From Rhizobium sullae (lineage in GTDB: Bacteria > Pseudomonadota > Alphaproteobacteria > Rhizobiales > Rhizobiaceae), in assembly GCF_900169785.1 (NCBI RefSeq), contig NZ_FWER01000056.1, forward strand, positions 1 to 35,486: a DNA stretch of 35,486 nucleotides, given 5' to 3'. A model generated the notes under the pieces. It had not been told where the DNA came from. It searched no databases and was given only the letters and a program-made list of their open reading frames with translations. Made by a program: the position numbers and the translations under genes. The stretch's first letter is position 1; every line of letters starts with the position of its first letter. This document shows, one piece after another, positions 1 to 7,075 of the stretch.

Positions 1-879
1 GGCGCAAAACTAAGCGACCGCGAAGTCGAAAGGCTGCTCTCGAACCTCCGTATCGGCTCGTTCACCAGCCGCGACGAACAGGAGGTCGCAGGCTATGCCG
101 AGGTGATGGAAACAGTCTTCTCCGCCTTCGACGCGATCCCGCTTGACGAAAATCACATCCGCCAACTCCATCGGGATCTGCTTGCTCACTCGACCAAGGA
201 TGAGCGACACAGGGGAAACTGGAAAACCCTTGCCAACAATGTCGAAGCCTTCGACGAAGATGGACGAAGCCTGGGCGTCGTCTTCGCGACAGCTTCCCCC
301 TTCGACACGCCGGGTCGAATGTCGGACCTGGTGGCCTGGCAACAGGCACAGGAGAAGGATGGCACCTTCCACCCTCTGCTCATTGTCGCTGTCTTCGTTG
401 TGGTTTTTCTGGAAATTCATCCTTTCCAGGATGGCAATGGCCGCCTATCGCGAGCCTTGACCACTCTGCTCCTCCTTCGGGCGGGTTATTCCTACGTGCC
501 GTACAGCTCCCTGGAAAGCGTTATCGAGCAGAACAAGGAAGCCTACTACCTCGCGCTTCGTCGAACGCAAGGCACAATCCGGACAGACCAACAGGACTGG
601 AATCCGTGGGTCGAGTTTTTCCTCCGGAGCCTGCAGCGCCAAAAGCAGCGGCTCGAGCGCAAGATCGAGCGTGAACGTATCCTGCTGGGCGACCTGCCGG
701 AGCTGTCGGTCGCGATCCTCGAACTGGCGCGTGAGCGTGGGCGGGTTACGGTGATGGACGCGGCCAAGGCCACAGGCGCAAGCCGCAACACCGTCAAGGA
801 TCATCTTCGGGCGTTGACCGAGCAGGGGCATCTTACCCTTCATGGAGCGGGTCGCGGGACCTGGTACGGCCTGAACTAA
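1..879 (+). CDS. Fic family protein, 5'-truncated by the window edge
   Basis: The reading frame is open from base 1 and ends with TAA at 877-879, giving 292 visible residues; the true start lies outside the window. The Fic signature HPFQDGNGRLSR is at visible residues 140-151, so the catalytic His and the phosphate-binding loop are intact. Fic enzymes usually transfer AMP from ATP to a hydroxyl side chain of a target protein. The C-terminal ~45 residues (VTVMDAAKATGASRNTVKDH) look like a winged helix-turn-helix, as in many chromosomal and plasmid Fic proteins that also bind DNA. The N-terminal part, where an inhibitory helix would sit, is missing from view. No antitoxin partner is seen downstream. 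The first ATG in the window (103) is internal to the frame and not a credible start. Confidence 0.9.
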   Translation, partial: GAKLSDREVERLLSNLRIGSFTSRDEQEVAGYAEVMETVFSAFDAIPLDENHIRQLHRDLLAHSTKDERHRGNWKTLANNVEAFDEDGRSLGVVFATASPFDTPGRMSDLVAWQQAQEKDGTFHPLLIVAVFVVVFLEIHPFQDGNGRLSRALTTLLLLRAGYSYVPYSSLESVIEQNKEAYYLALRRTQGTIRTDQQDWNPWVEFFLRSLQRQKQRLERKIERERILLGDLPELSVAILELARERGRVTVMDAAKATGASRNTVKDHLRALTEQGHLTLHGAGRGTWYGLN

Positions 880-1227
880 GGCCGGAGTGATTGGTCCGCA
901 AATACGCCGAGACCAGAGCACGGCCCAACTGTGTGCGGCGGCCATTGCCACGTCCCTTTGCCTGACGTTAGCGGCGCTCCCTTCTGCGGGCTCGATGAGG
1001 CATGTCTGACCGGAGAGCGGCTTCGCCTCGATCGTCCTCCCGCAACGGCCATCCGAAACTTTCTTCCCCTGGCGGCGGCGCCGCCATTCCTCGCGCGGCA
1101 ACAAAGTTCCTCCCGGCCGCCCTCCATTTCATTTCGGCCCATTGGGTGCGGTCCGATCGTCCCCGGTCCTTGCGACAGCCATCGAGGCCGCAATGGAGCG
1201 GCCCGAAACAGCAAAAGGAACTTGGAC
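880..1227. other. 348-bp interval with no convincing gene
   Basis: Reading frames cross this interval because it is GC-rich, but none has a ribosome binding site or a recognisable product. It contains a short GC palindrome (GGCGGCGCCGCC, near 1073-1084) and ends in the ribosome binding site of the DUF736 gene. It probably carries the promoter and a long leader for that gene. Confidence 0.4.
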
Positions 1228-1539
1228 ATGGCTACCATCGGCACCTTCACCTCCACCGAAAACGGCTTCTCCGGCTCGATCCGCACGCTCGCCCTCAACG
1301 TCAAAGCCCGTATCGCCCGCATCGAGAACCCCTCCGACAAGGGCCCGCACTTCCGCATCTACGCCGGCAACGTCGAGCTCGGCGCCGCATGGCAGAAGCG
1401 CTCGGAACAGACGGACCGCGACTACCTCTCGGTCAAGCTGGACGACCCGAGCTTCCCGGCTCCGATCTACGCAACGCTGGCCGAGGTCGAAGGCGAGGAC
1501 GGTTACCAGTTGATCTGGTCTCGCGCCAATCGCGACTGA
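1228..1539 (+). CDS. DUF736 family protein
   Basis: A 103-residue protein beginning MATIGTFTSTENGFSGSIRT, recognisable as the DUF736 family, which is abundant on rhizobial and other alphaproteobacterial plasmids near conjugation genes. The function of the family is not established. Visible features are the conserved N-terminal GTF.....F.G.I.TL pattern, a central KGPHFRIYAG segment, and a C-terminal GEDGYQLIWSR. There is no signal peptide or membrane segment, so it should be cytoplasmic. I chose the ATG at 1228 because AAAAGGAA lies just upstream and because the frame's upstream extension (to 931) has no family character. A hairpin follows the stop directly, so the gene looks monocistronic. 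Confidence 0.88.
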   Translation: MATIGTFTSTENGFSGSIRTLALNVKARIARIENPSDKGPHFRIYAGNVELGAAWQKRSEQTDRDYLSVKLDDPSFPAPIYATLAEVEGEDGYQLIWSRANRD

Positions 1540-1548
1540 GCTCCTCGA

Positions 1549-1572
1549 GGCTCCGCCCATCGGGCGGGGCCT
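1549..1572 (+). terminator. probable terminator after the DUF736 gene
   Basis: A stem of GGCTCCGCCC and GGGCGGGGCC around a 3-nt loop begins 10 bp after the stop codon and is followed by CTCTTCC. The stem is strong, but the downstream T tract is poor. Confidence 0.5.
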
Positions 1573-1683
1573 CTTCCACCGAAATGTGAAGCCGGAACCA
1601 GGCGTCGAGCCCGGTCCCGGCATTTTCGGCGCAATACGGAAATGGGGATAGCCGCTCAGATCGCCGATGTTGCCGGGCCGGGG

Positions 1684-1804
1684 TGGCGGGGTCAAGGACG
1701 AGCGGTTACCCCCAATTTCGCACCGCCGCCTGTGGCGCCAACACGAAATCGGCTCCCCCACCCGCCGCCTCCGGCGGTCGCATTCGCGATCCCTGACCCC
1801 GCCA
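1684..1804 (+). repeat. leader element copy A with GGGGTCA/TGACCCC ends
   Basis: TGGCGGGGTCAAGGA (1684-1698) is matched by its reverse complement at 1790-1804 with 14 of 15 bases. Between them are a CCGCCG/CGGCGG hairpin (1762-1777) and the block AAATCGGCTCC. The same blocks in the same order occur in copy B at 3111-3221. Both copies are about 110 bp between the GGGGTCA and TGACCCC boxes, and both end 52-54 bp before the ATG of a small gene. It may be a structured 5' leader, a protein-binding region or a small mobile repeat; sequence alone does not decide. Confidence 0.6.
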
Positions 1805-1854
1805 GCCCGTCCCGCCCTGCAGGTCGTCTTTCACGAACTCACGGAGATGAGACC

Positions 1855-2019
1855 ATGACGATCGAACAGCACATCGAAGAACTACGCGCCGAGCTGAAGA
1901 ACACATGCGACGCAGCCGAGCGCCGCCAGATCGAGACCGAACTCGACCTTGCCCGGGCCTAGCTCGCCGTGCACCTGGCCGAACAGGTCGGTGTGATCGA
2001 GGCCGAGCCGCCCTTCTGA
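1855..2019 (+). pseudogene. small conserved-type gene interrupted by an in-frame TAG
   Basis: ATG at 1855 opens MTIEQHIEELRAELKNTC and reads to a TAG at 1960-1962 (35 residues). The same frame continues past the stop as LAVHLAEQVGVIEAEPPF to a TGA at 2017-2019, making 54 codons if the TAG is read through. The sequence after the stop is as protein-like as the part before it: an amphipathic, acidic helix with an EAEPPF tail that I associate with small rhizobial plasmid proteins. One substitution, GAG to TAG, would explain the interruption. The alternative is a genuine 35-residue product. Function unknown. Leader element copy A lies 50 bp upstream. The ribosome binding site is modest (CGGAGATGAGACC). 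Confidence 0.55.
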
Positions 2020-2304
2020 GGCGGCTTCTTCCCTGCCCCAATTCAAGCACTCGCCGTAGAGGGCTGACCGAGCCGTCGCCTCTCTCCTTTCGACGGACTG
2101 TTATCTGCATCTGGGGATGATGCATCCCCTTCGTCAGGACGCAACCTTACGCCGCCAGATTTTCCCCGCCGCAGGCGGCTCCTCGCCCACTCAAAACTCA
2201 GGCGACCAGGTTCTCCGCTCCCGCTTCGACCGTTCCGGTGCCACCCTCCTTCGAGGTCTGCAGTCGATCCCCGCGATATCAGCAATTCGAAAGGAGAACC
2301 CACC

Positions 2305-2478
2305 ATGCGACAACTCGCCCAGTTCCTCGCAGCCACGGGCCGCCGGCTCCGCAATCTCGGGAAGGTGATCTGTCATTTCTTCCGCAAGGGAAAGCTCGGT
2401 CTGAAGCTTTCGATTAAGATCCCCTTGTTCATCGAGATCGACGTTTCGTTCGAGACCGACTGGAACCGCCGCAAATGA
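2305..2478 (+). CDS. 57-residue basic hypothetical protein
   Basis: The ATG at 2305 is preceded by AAAGGAG at 2290-2296, an excellent ribosome binding site at normal spacing, and the frame ends at a TGA at 2476-2478. The product starts MRQLAQFLAATGRRLRNLG, has a basic amphipathic N-terminal half, then a hydrophobic beta-like stretch (LSIKIPLFIEIDVSF) and ends DWNRRK. I do not recognise the family. A GC-rich hairpin with a T-rich tail begins 7 bp after the stop, so start signal, frame and terminator make a complete small transcription unit. The WGR gene converges on it from the other strand. Confidence 0.6.
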   Translation: MRQLAQFLAATGRRLRNLGKVICHFFRKGKLGLKLSIKIPLFIEIDVSFETDWNRRK

Positions 2479-2485
2479 CGCGCCG

Positions 2486-2506
2486 GGGCCGCTTCAGCGG
2501 CCCTTT
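2486..2506 (+). terminator. rho-independent terminator, possibly bidirectional
   Basis: GGGCCGCT (2486-2493) pairs perfectly with AGCGGCCC (2496-2503), followed by TTTG. It sits between two convergent genes (2305-2478 plus, 2527-2802 minus) and could serve both. Confidence 0.7.
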
Positions 2507-2526
2507 GCATTGTTGCGCCGCGGGCG

Positions 2527-2802
2527 TCATCGTTGGTCAGCTGACGGCAGCTGGGCAATGGTCCTCGGTCGATAGCCACGGGCTCTCTTCTGTCGTGTCA
2601 GATCGAGGAACAGCCTGACGGCCTCTTCCTCCCGCCCGAAATGATGGATCATCATTTGCCCCGATGTCCCGATCCTCCCCCAGCGACGTATCAGGCAGGT
2701 TTCACCGAACAGCGACATGGAAATCTGCATGGCATAGAAGCGAGCCATGTTCTTCGCCTCGTCAGTACGTTCGATGTAGAGCTGGTAAGGCTGTGCGATC
2801 AT
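2527..2802 (-). CDS. WGR domain protein
   Basis: A 91-residue protein starting MIAQPYQLYIERTDEAKNM. The RRWGRIGTSGQ motif and the following HHFGREEEAVRLFLDL segment identify a WGR domain, the tryptophan-glycine-arginine module found in poly(ADP-ribose) polymerases and in small bacterial stand-alone proteins, where it is thought to bind nucleic acid. The domain fills almost the whole protein; a basic tail (RQKRARGYRPR) follows. The frame is open upstream to 2991, but the ATG at 2802 starts where the family normally starts. No strong ribosome binding site precedes it, and MNRSQLF further upstream is an alternative start. Cytoplasmic; no clear partner. Confidence 0.8.
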   Translation of the reverse strand: MIAQPYQLYIERTDEAKNMARFYAMQISMSLFGETCLIRRWGRIGTSGQMMIHHFGREEEAVRLFLDLTRQKRARGYRPRTIAQLPSADQR

Positions 2803-3110
2803 GTTGACATCATCGCGGCATGCCCCTGACACGTCCAACGACATATGTGAATCGAACAATTGCGACCGATTCATTTCCGTGAAGAGTCGGGCCCGGGCGA
2901 GGCGCCGACGCGCACGGAGTCGCGCTGCGATCGGAGTCCGCACGCCCAGTCGGGTCACGATCCTCTCGCAGCAGGAAGCATGCCTCAGCAAAATATCGTT
3001 GTCCGGAGACAGCCGGAAAGTCCTACGGCCATCGGAGATGGCAAGCGGTCGCGTCCCTTCAGGACGCGGTTCTATCTCTCTCTGACGTCCAATTGTGCAC
3101 CCGCCGTTCC
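2803..3110. other. intergenic interval upstream of the WGR gene and leader copy B
   Basis: Between the WGR start and leader copy B I see no supported gene. It should contain the WGR promoter on the minus strand and the promoter for the broken gene at 3274 on the plus strand. Overlapping open frames here have no family character. Confidence 0.4.
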
Positions 3111-3221
3111 GGGGTCAAGCACATCGCGGCCCCTCCAATATTGCCTGCACCGCAAGCGGCACAGACAAAATCGGCTCCTCCGCTTGCCGCTCGGCGGCCG
3201 CGTTCCGCGGTCCCTGACCCC
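3111..3221 (+). repeat. leader element copy B with GGGGTCA/TGACCCC ends
   Basis: GGGGTCA at 3111-3117 and TGACCCC at 3215-3221 form the ends. Inside, GGGGTCAAG, CCAAT, AAATCGGCTCC, a CGGCGG block and TCCCTGACCCC occur in the same order and at nearly the same spacing as in copy A (1688-1800). The ATG of the downstream small gene is 52 bp after the element, against 54 bp for copy A. Confidence 0.6.
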
Positions 3222-3273
3222 TCACGGGCTACGGTGCGGACACCTTTCGTCAGAAACGAAAAGGAGACTCCTG

Positions 3274-3593
3274 ATGACAAAGCATCAAATCACTCAGCCG
3301 ATTGGCGAAGACCAGGCAGCGGATCAACGGCCGGATTGGCTTGAGCGTTTTGCGCGACGATTTCGATGCGGAAGTGCATCTGCCCGCCGATATCTCGCGC
3401 GAGTTTCTGTCTGCGGCGCTGCTTCGGGCAATCGACAACAGGGTCGATTTCGGATTGTTCCACGAGGCGGACAAGATCATCATTGCGCACTTCGGTGGGG
3501 ACGAGATCTACCTCCCGTCGAGGTGGTCTGACAAACGGTGGCATATCGGCCATGAGGACGGGGAGCCATTTTTTCGACCCGGGCGAGGATTGA
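3274..3593 (+). pseudogene. small hypothetical gene with two +1 frameshifts in T runs
   Basis: AAAAGGAG precedes the ATG at 3274, which opens MTKHQITQPIGEDQAADQ in frame 1. The protein-like reading then moves to frame 2 (RDDFDAEVHLPADISREFL through IIIAHFGGDEIYLPSRW) and finally to frame 3 (FFDPGED, stop at 3591-3593). The two switch points fall at a run of four T (3348-3351) and a run of six T (3569-3574). Removing one T from each gives a continuous protein of about 105 residues that ends 5 bp before a strong terminator. The reconstructed protein is acidic and soluble; I do not recognise its family. Either the gene has decayed or these are homopolymer sequencing errors. Confidence 0.65.
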
Positions 3594-3598
3594 GCTCC

Positions 3599-3630
3599 AG
3601 ATCAGAGGCGGCTCGCCGCCTCTGATCTTT
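3599..3630 (+). terminator. strong rho-independent terminator
   Basis: AGATCAGAGGCGGC (3599-3612) is followed after 2 nt by its perfect reverse complement (3615-3628) and TTT. The 14-bp stem starts 5 bp after the restored stop of the small gene at 3274-3593, which supports that reconstruction. Confidence 0.8.
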
Positions 3631-3828
3631 GGCTACCTGTGAGCCGGTCCCGCCGGATCGACCGGCCGGATCGGCTCTGAAAGGGTGGCTCTGCCGCCCG
3701 TCTCACCTCACCCCATGAAGGAAGGGCGAGCCCCTCCTTCAAACTTCCTCTCAGAGGAAAGAGACGGTTCCCTCCACCCTCTCCCCAAACCCCTATCCCT
3801 CTCCCGCGCAGAATAGCCGTAATCGCTG
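3631..3828. other. intergenic region with nested inverted repeats
   Basis: This 198-bp stretch has several short dyads: GAGCCG/CGGCTC around CCGGATCG repeats, GAAGGA/TCCTTC, and TTCCTCT-C-AGAGGAA (3745-3759). The pyrimidine-rich CACCCTCTCCCC-type sequence near 3780 resembles dispersed intergenic repeats of rhizobial genomes, but I cannot assign a named family. The hairpins could end transcription of the nuclease gene on the minus strand. Confidence 0.3.
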
Positions 3829-4428
3829 TCACTGGTCCTGGCACCATCCGTGGCGCGCGCCGTCCCATGAGCGTGCCAGCCCTTCCTTGATCAAAGCATC
3901 GCCCAATGAATGGCCCGCACGAGACACGGTGCGAAGTTTGCGACCGTACTTGTCTTCGTCACGGAACCCGGCCACCAGGGAGAATTTTCCAGCGTTGAGC
4001 AGCGACATCAGGCGGGATTTTGCCGCTTCACCTTTGATCCGTTCAGCCTCGCAGCGGGGCGGGCTGAGTTCAGGCGTATCGATATCGGCGATGCGGATTT
4101 TCTCGCCCCCGAACCAGAAGGTGTCGCCATCGACGACGCAGTTCATGCGACGGCTGTCGCCGCAGAACACGAACGACGCCGATAGCGCATCTTGTGCCGG
4201 CGCTTTGGCGAAGACAGCAGCGCTGTCGAGATGGCCATTGTGATCGAGGTACAGCCAGCCGGCGGCGCCGATCACCACGGCCCAAACCATGGTGATCGGA
4301 ATGCCTCTGCCACGACCGCCACGGTGACGACGTAACGTCGATCGCGACGCATTGATGCCGGGACGATCATTCGCGACCTTCCGATTTTTCCTGAACGGTA
4401 TGACGTTCTTTTGCGCCAAGCTTTTCAT
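3829..4428 (-). CDS. membrane-anchored staphylococcal-nuclease-like protein
   Basis: A 199-residue protein with a basic N-terminal segment (rich in R and K, residues 11-42), one membrane helix at about 45-61 (MVWAVVIGAAGWLYL), and an SNase-like domain at about 92-190. The catalytic set of the thermonuclease family is present: VVDGDTFWFGG, Arg in EKIRIADIDTPE (R112, with E120) and Arg in DKYGRKLR (R163). The family cleaves DNA and RNA using calcium. The topology implies a domain outside the cytoplasm. Its ATG overlaps the traG stop codon (ATGA, 4425-4428), so it is probably translationally coupled to traG and expressed with the transfer genes. Its role there is unknown; entry or exit processing of DNA or cell-wall-associated functions are only guesses. 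Confidence 0.85.
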   Translation of the reverse strand: MKSLAQKNVIPFRKNRKVANDRPGINASRSTLRRHRGGRGRGIPITMVWAVVIGAAGWLYLDHNGHLDSAAVFAKAPAQDALSASFVFCGDSRRMNCVVDGDTFWFGGEKIRIADIDTPELSPPRCEAERIKGEAAKSRLMSLLNAGKFSLVAGFRDEDKYGRKLRTVSRAGHSLGDALIKEGLARSWDGARHGWCQDQ

Positions 4429-6428
4429 CCCTCTTCGCCGGCAGACGTTACAGTCGGTTTGGTTTCATTGGCTTTTACCGCAGGCGTCGAATTCGAACCT
4501 TCCTTCTCCCTTCCGCCCATCGAATAAAACCGGTTCTCGCCAACGCATGACTTCATATCCTCGCGGCGGAACCAGATGGCGCGGCCGCATCGCAGCGGCG
4601 CGTTGCCGGCTGTGAACACGATCTGCTCGTCGGCCCGCATGCGTAGAACTTCGTGCGGCTGGATGAGCGGTCGTGCCGCGAGCTGCTTCGAGCGCGTTCG
4701 AGACGATCCCTTTGCCTGGAAGTTGCGGCTGACCTGGTCGATCTCGACCGTGGTCATGCCGCAGCGTCGGGAGATGTAATCGGCGGTCTCGGGATCGTTG
4801 ATGGCCGCGAACGAAATCCAGCTGGCACTCTCGAACCATTTGCTTGCTGCGTCGCGGCCGCCATAGGTCTCGCGCATCTGGCCGATCGACTGATAGATCA
4901 TCGTCAGCGTGATCCCGTATTTGCGGCCGGCGTCGCGCGCGGTCTCGATGATCCGCATGTAGCCGAGGCGGGCGACCTCATCGAGGAGAAACAGCGCGCG
5001 CCCCTTTATTTGTCCGTCGCGATTGTAGATCGCATTCAGAAACGAGCCGATGATGACCCGCGCAAGACCGGAATGGGTCTCCAACGTCTTAAGGTCGATG
5101 TTGATGAAGACGTCGGTGTTTGCCGCCGCGATGTCGCTGGTCGAGAATTTCTTTCCCGACACGAGGGCGGCATAATTCGGATAGGAAAGCCAGTGTGTCT
5201 CCTTGACGGCATTGGCATAGACGCCGGAGAAGGTTTCCGGCGTCATGTTGACGAAGGCTGCGACGTTCTCCTTCACGAAATCCGAGCCCGAATTATCGTA
5301 GATGTCCTGCAGCCGTTTGCGCAGTGTCGGCTCCGGCTCAGAGAGATTCATGCGCACCTGCCGAAGCGTTTGATCCTTCTCGTCCGTGTGACCGGACAGG
5401 CAGACGTCGGCGATGAGTGCCGTGAGCAACTGGAGAGCTGACGCTCGAAAGAAGTCGTCACGGACACCGCGCGCGCCTCCGTTGTCGCTCATGATCCATG
5501 ATGCGACCGAGGCGATATCCTCTTCCTTCGTACCTTCAAAACGGCCGACCCAGTCCAGGACATTGAAGCCGCCGTCCGGCTTCCTTGGATCGAGGACGAA
5601 CACGTCCCTCCCCGCTCCGCCGCGATGCGCGGAGACCATCGGTGCGACCTCGTTCGATGGATCGAGCACGATCAGCGTGCCGCCCCATTTGAGCGCCGTT
5701 GGGATCGCCACTGACGTCGTCTTGAAACCGCCGGAACCGGCAAAAACGATCCCGTGCGACGAGCCGAAGGAGCCATCAAAGCACAGCAACGGCGACTTGC
5801 CACCGGCGCCCCACGTCTCAGCGCTATCGGCTCGAAACGCTTGGCTCGCGACACTGTCTTTGTCGACGCGATAGCGCTCGCCGATGACGATGCCGCCAGT
5901 ATCGGGAAACAGCTTCGCCGCCTCTGTGAGCTTCATCCAATCCGCTTCGCCATGCAGGGCTCGCTTGCCCTGAATGCGCTTCGGCTCCGCCCGTGCGAAT
6001 GCCGCATTGCCGATGAGCGCGACGCGGAGTGCGAAGCAGGCACACATGAGTGCTACGCCCGCTCCGATCGCCGTTGCTGGATCGAGATAGGCCAAGACCG
6101 ACCTCTCGTCGTTAAGCGACTTCGTGAAAGCGGCAAGGGGCACCGTTTCGCGTGCAGCCGCAATCAGGATCGTCCCACTGCATCCGGTAACGACACCCCA
6201 ACCTGCCTGCTTGATGTCGATCGCGCCGGCGCTCGCAAACAAGAAAACAATCCCGATCGCCGCACTGGCGACATAGCGCAACGCGATGCCCGCCCGCCCC
6301 CATGCCAGTCGTGCGGCCTCGGTCTTTCCGAAGCCTGAAAGCCACTGCTCGATCCCGTTCATTCCGATGACGACCAGGATCATCAACGCCGCTGGCCCGA
6401 CAACGAGCGCAATCCTATTGATCGTCAT
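4425..6428 (-). CDS. traG: TraG, VirD4-type conjugal coupling protein
   Basis: A 667-residue inner-membrane ATPase that delivers the relaxase-DNA complex to the Trb secretion channel. Hydrophobic N-terminal helices (roughly residues 5-25, 50-70, 75-95 and 115-140) precede the nucleotide-binding domain, with Walker A FAGSGGFKTTS at about 229-239 and Walker B ALFLLDE near 480. The length and N-terminus (MTINRIALVVGPAALM) match Ti-plasmid TraG. The ATG at 6426-6428 lies inside the end of traD (14-bp overlap), which favours this start over the upstream in-frame ATG. The C-terminal tail is low-complexity and charged. The gene is the third in the leftward traC-traD-traG operon and is followed by the overlapping nuclease gene. 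Confidence 0.96.
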   Translation of the reverse strand: MTINRIALVVGPAALMILVVIGMNGIEQWLSGFGKTEAARLAWGRAGIALRYVASAAIGIVFLFASAGAIDIKQAGWGVVTGCSGTILIAAARETVPLAAFTKSLNDERSVLAYLDPATAIGAGVALMCACFALRVALIGNAAFARAEPKRIQGKRALHGEADWMKLTEAAKLFPDTGGIVIGERYRVDKDSVASQAFRADSAETWGAGGKSPLLCFDGSFGSSHGIVFAGSGGFKTTSVAIPTALKWGGTLIVLDPSNEVAPMVSAHRGGAGRDVFVLDPRKPDGGFNVLDWVGRFEGTKEEDIASVASWIMSDNGGARGVRDDFFRASALQLLTALIADVCLSGHTDEKDQTLRQVRMNLSEPEPTLRKRLQDIYDNSGSDFVKENVAAFVNMTPETFSGVYANAVKETHWLSYPNYAALVSGKKFSTSDIAAANTDVFINIDLKTLETHSGLARVIIGSFLNAIYNRDGQIKGRALFLLDEVARLGYMRIIETARDAGRKYGITLTMIYQSIGQMRETYGGRDAASKWFESASWISFAAINDPETADYISRRCGMTTVEIDQVSRNFQAKGSSRTRSKQLAARPLIQPHEVLRMRADEQIVFTAGNAPLRCGRAIWFRREDMKSCVGENRFYSMGGREKEGSNSTPAVKANETKPTVTSAGEEG

Positions 6429-6630
6429 TGCCGAAGGCCTCCACGCCGATTGCCGTGAGCCTGGAGCGCTCGCCATCGTCACCCTTGATGCGGCGCGCTG
6501 TATCGATCAGCGCGCCCAGCAACAGCGCGCGCTTCTCGTAGCGCAGACCGGCCTTGACGATCAGGCCGCCGAGCTCGATCTTTTCGCGCGTGTCCTTCTT
6601 GCGGGCGTCGGATGTCAAAGTCCTCGCCAT
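6415..6630 (-). CDS. traD: TraD conjugal transfer protein
   Basis: A 71-residue protein containing the signature DTREKIELGGLIVKAGLRYE of the Ti-type TraD family, a small accessory protein of the relaxosome region whose biochemical role is poorly defined. It is not the unrelated F-plasmid TraD coupling protein. I chose the ATG at 6628-6630 (MARTLTSDARKKD) because it falls 4 bp after the traC stop, has GAGG upstream and gives the usual family length. Its end overlaps the start of traG. Confidence 0.9.
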   Translation of the reverse strand: MARTLTSDARKKDTREKIELGGLIVKAGLRYEKRALLLGALIDTARRIKGDDGERSRLTAIGVEAFGNDDQ

Positions 6631-6634
6631 GCGC

Positions 6635-6931
6635 TCAAGCCTCGCCAGCCCTGCCCGCATTCGGGCCAGACTCGACCGCCGTGGTCGACGTTGCGCCGCT
6701 GCTATCGCCTGCGCCCCTTTTCCCTCCGGTCGTACCGCCCTGCCCTCCGCGAAACCGTTTCGTCAGTTGCTCAAACGCAGCCTGAAACTCCGCCTCGTCG
6801 ATTTCGATCTCACCAAGGCCGGCCTTAAGCGCAATCCGGCCGATGCGTTCCGCTTCCCTTGTCTCGGCGATCTTGAGCTGTTCCTGCAGCTTGGCGATTT
6901 CGTCGCGGATTTTCGCGGAGGGCTTCTTCAT
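6635..6931 (-). CDS. traC: TraC conjugal transfer protein
   Basis: A 98-residue protein starting MKKPSAKIRDEIAKLQEQLK, with an N-terminal coiled coil and a glycine/threonine-rich C-terminal tail (RFRGGQGGTTGGKRGAG). It belongs to the Ti-type TraC family, an accessory relaxosome protein needed for efficient processing at oriT. The start at 6929-6931 has GGAG 10 bp upstream; the much longer open frame upstream crosses oriT and overlaps traA on the other strand, so it is not coding. The gene is first in the leftward operon and is divergent from traA across oriT. Confidence 0.92.
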   Translation of the reverse strand: MKKPSAKIRDEIAKLQEQLKIAETREAERIGRIALKAGLGEIEIDEAEFQAAFEQLTKRFRGGQGGTTGGKRGAGDSSGATSTTAVESGPNAGRAGEA

Positions 6932-7005
6932 GTCCGATTGTCTCCATGGCTGAGAAAGCGTGTCTTTCGAAGCCAGTTTCCGGAACTTCAGTAGCGAACG
7001 CACTA

Positions 7006-7020
7006 CTGTGAATCCTACAA
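7006..7020 (-). promoter_or_regulatory. 15-bp motif shared with the traI/repA promoter region
   Basis: On the minus strand this reads TTGTAGGATTCACAG, identical to 27318-27332; flanks extend the match to about 17 of 20 bases. It lies 75-90 bp upstream of the traC start and about 165 bp upstream of traA. The motif has outer TGT/ACA symmetry, as LuxR-type operators do. It is a candidate binding site for TraR, by position and sharing only. Confidence 0.5.
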
Positions 7021-7075
7021 TCGCCAACGGCGATGCTTTGGTGAATGATCCCGGCCGTTCCGAAGGAGCGGCTTC

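Noticed and set aside
931..1227. Upstream extension of the DUF736 frame
   Set aside because: No ribosome binding site, no family similarity, and a good start at 1228.
2860..3531. 223-codon plus-strand frame
   Set aside because: It runs across leader copy B and only its part after 3274 looks like protein; it is the first-frame piece of a frameshifted gene.
3700..3828. Named dispersed repeat of rhizobia (RIME-like)
   Set aside because: The pyrimidine-rich sequence is suggestive, but I cannot match it to a consensus by eye.
4653..5441. 262-codon plus-strand frame
   Set aside because: Antisense to traG, without family character or start signals.
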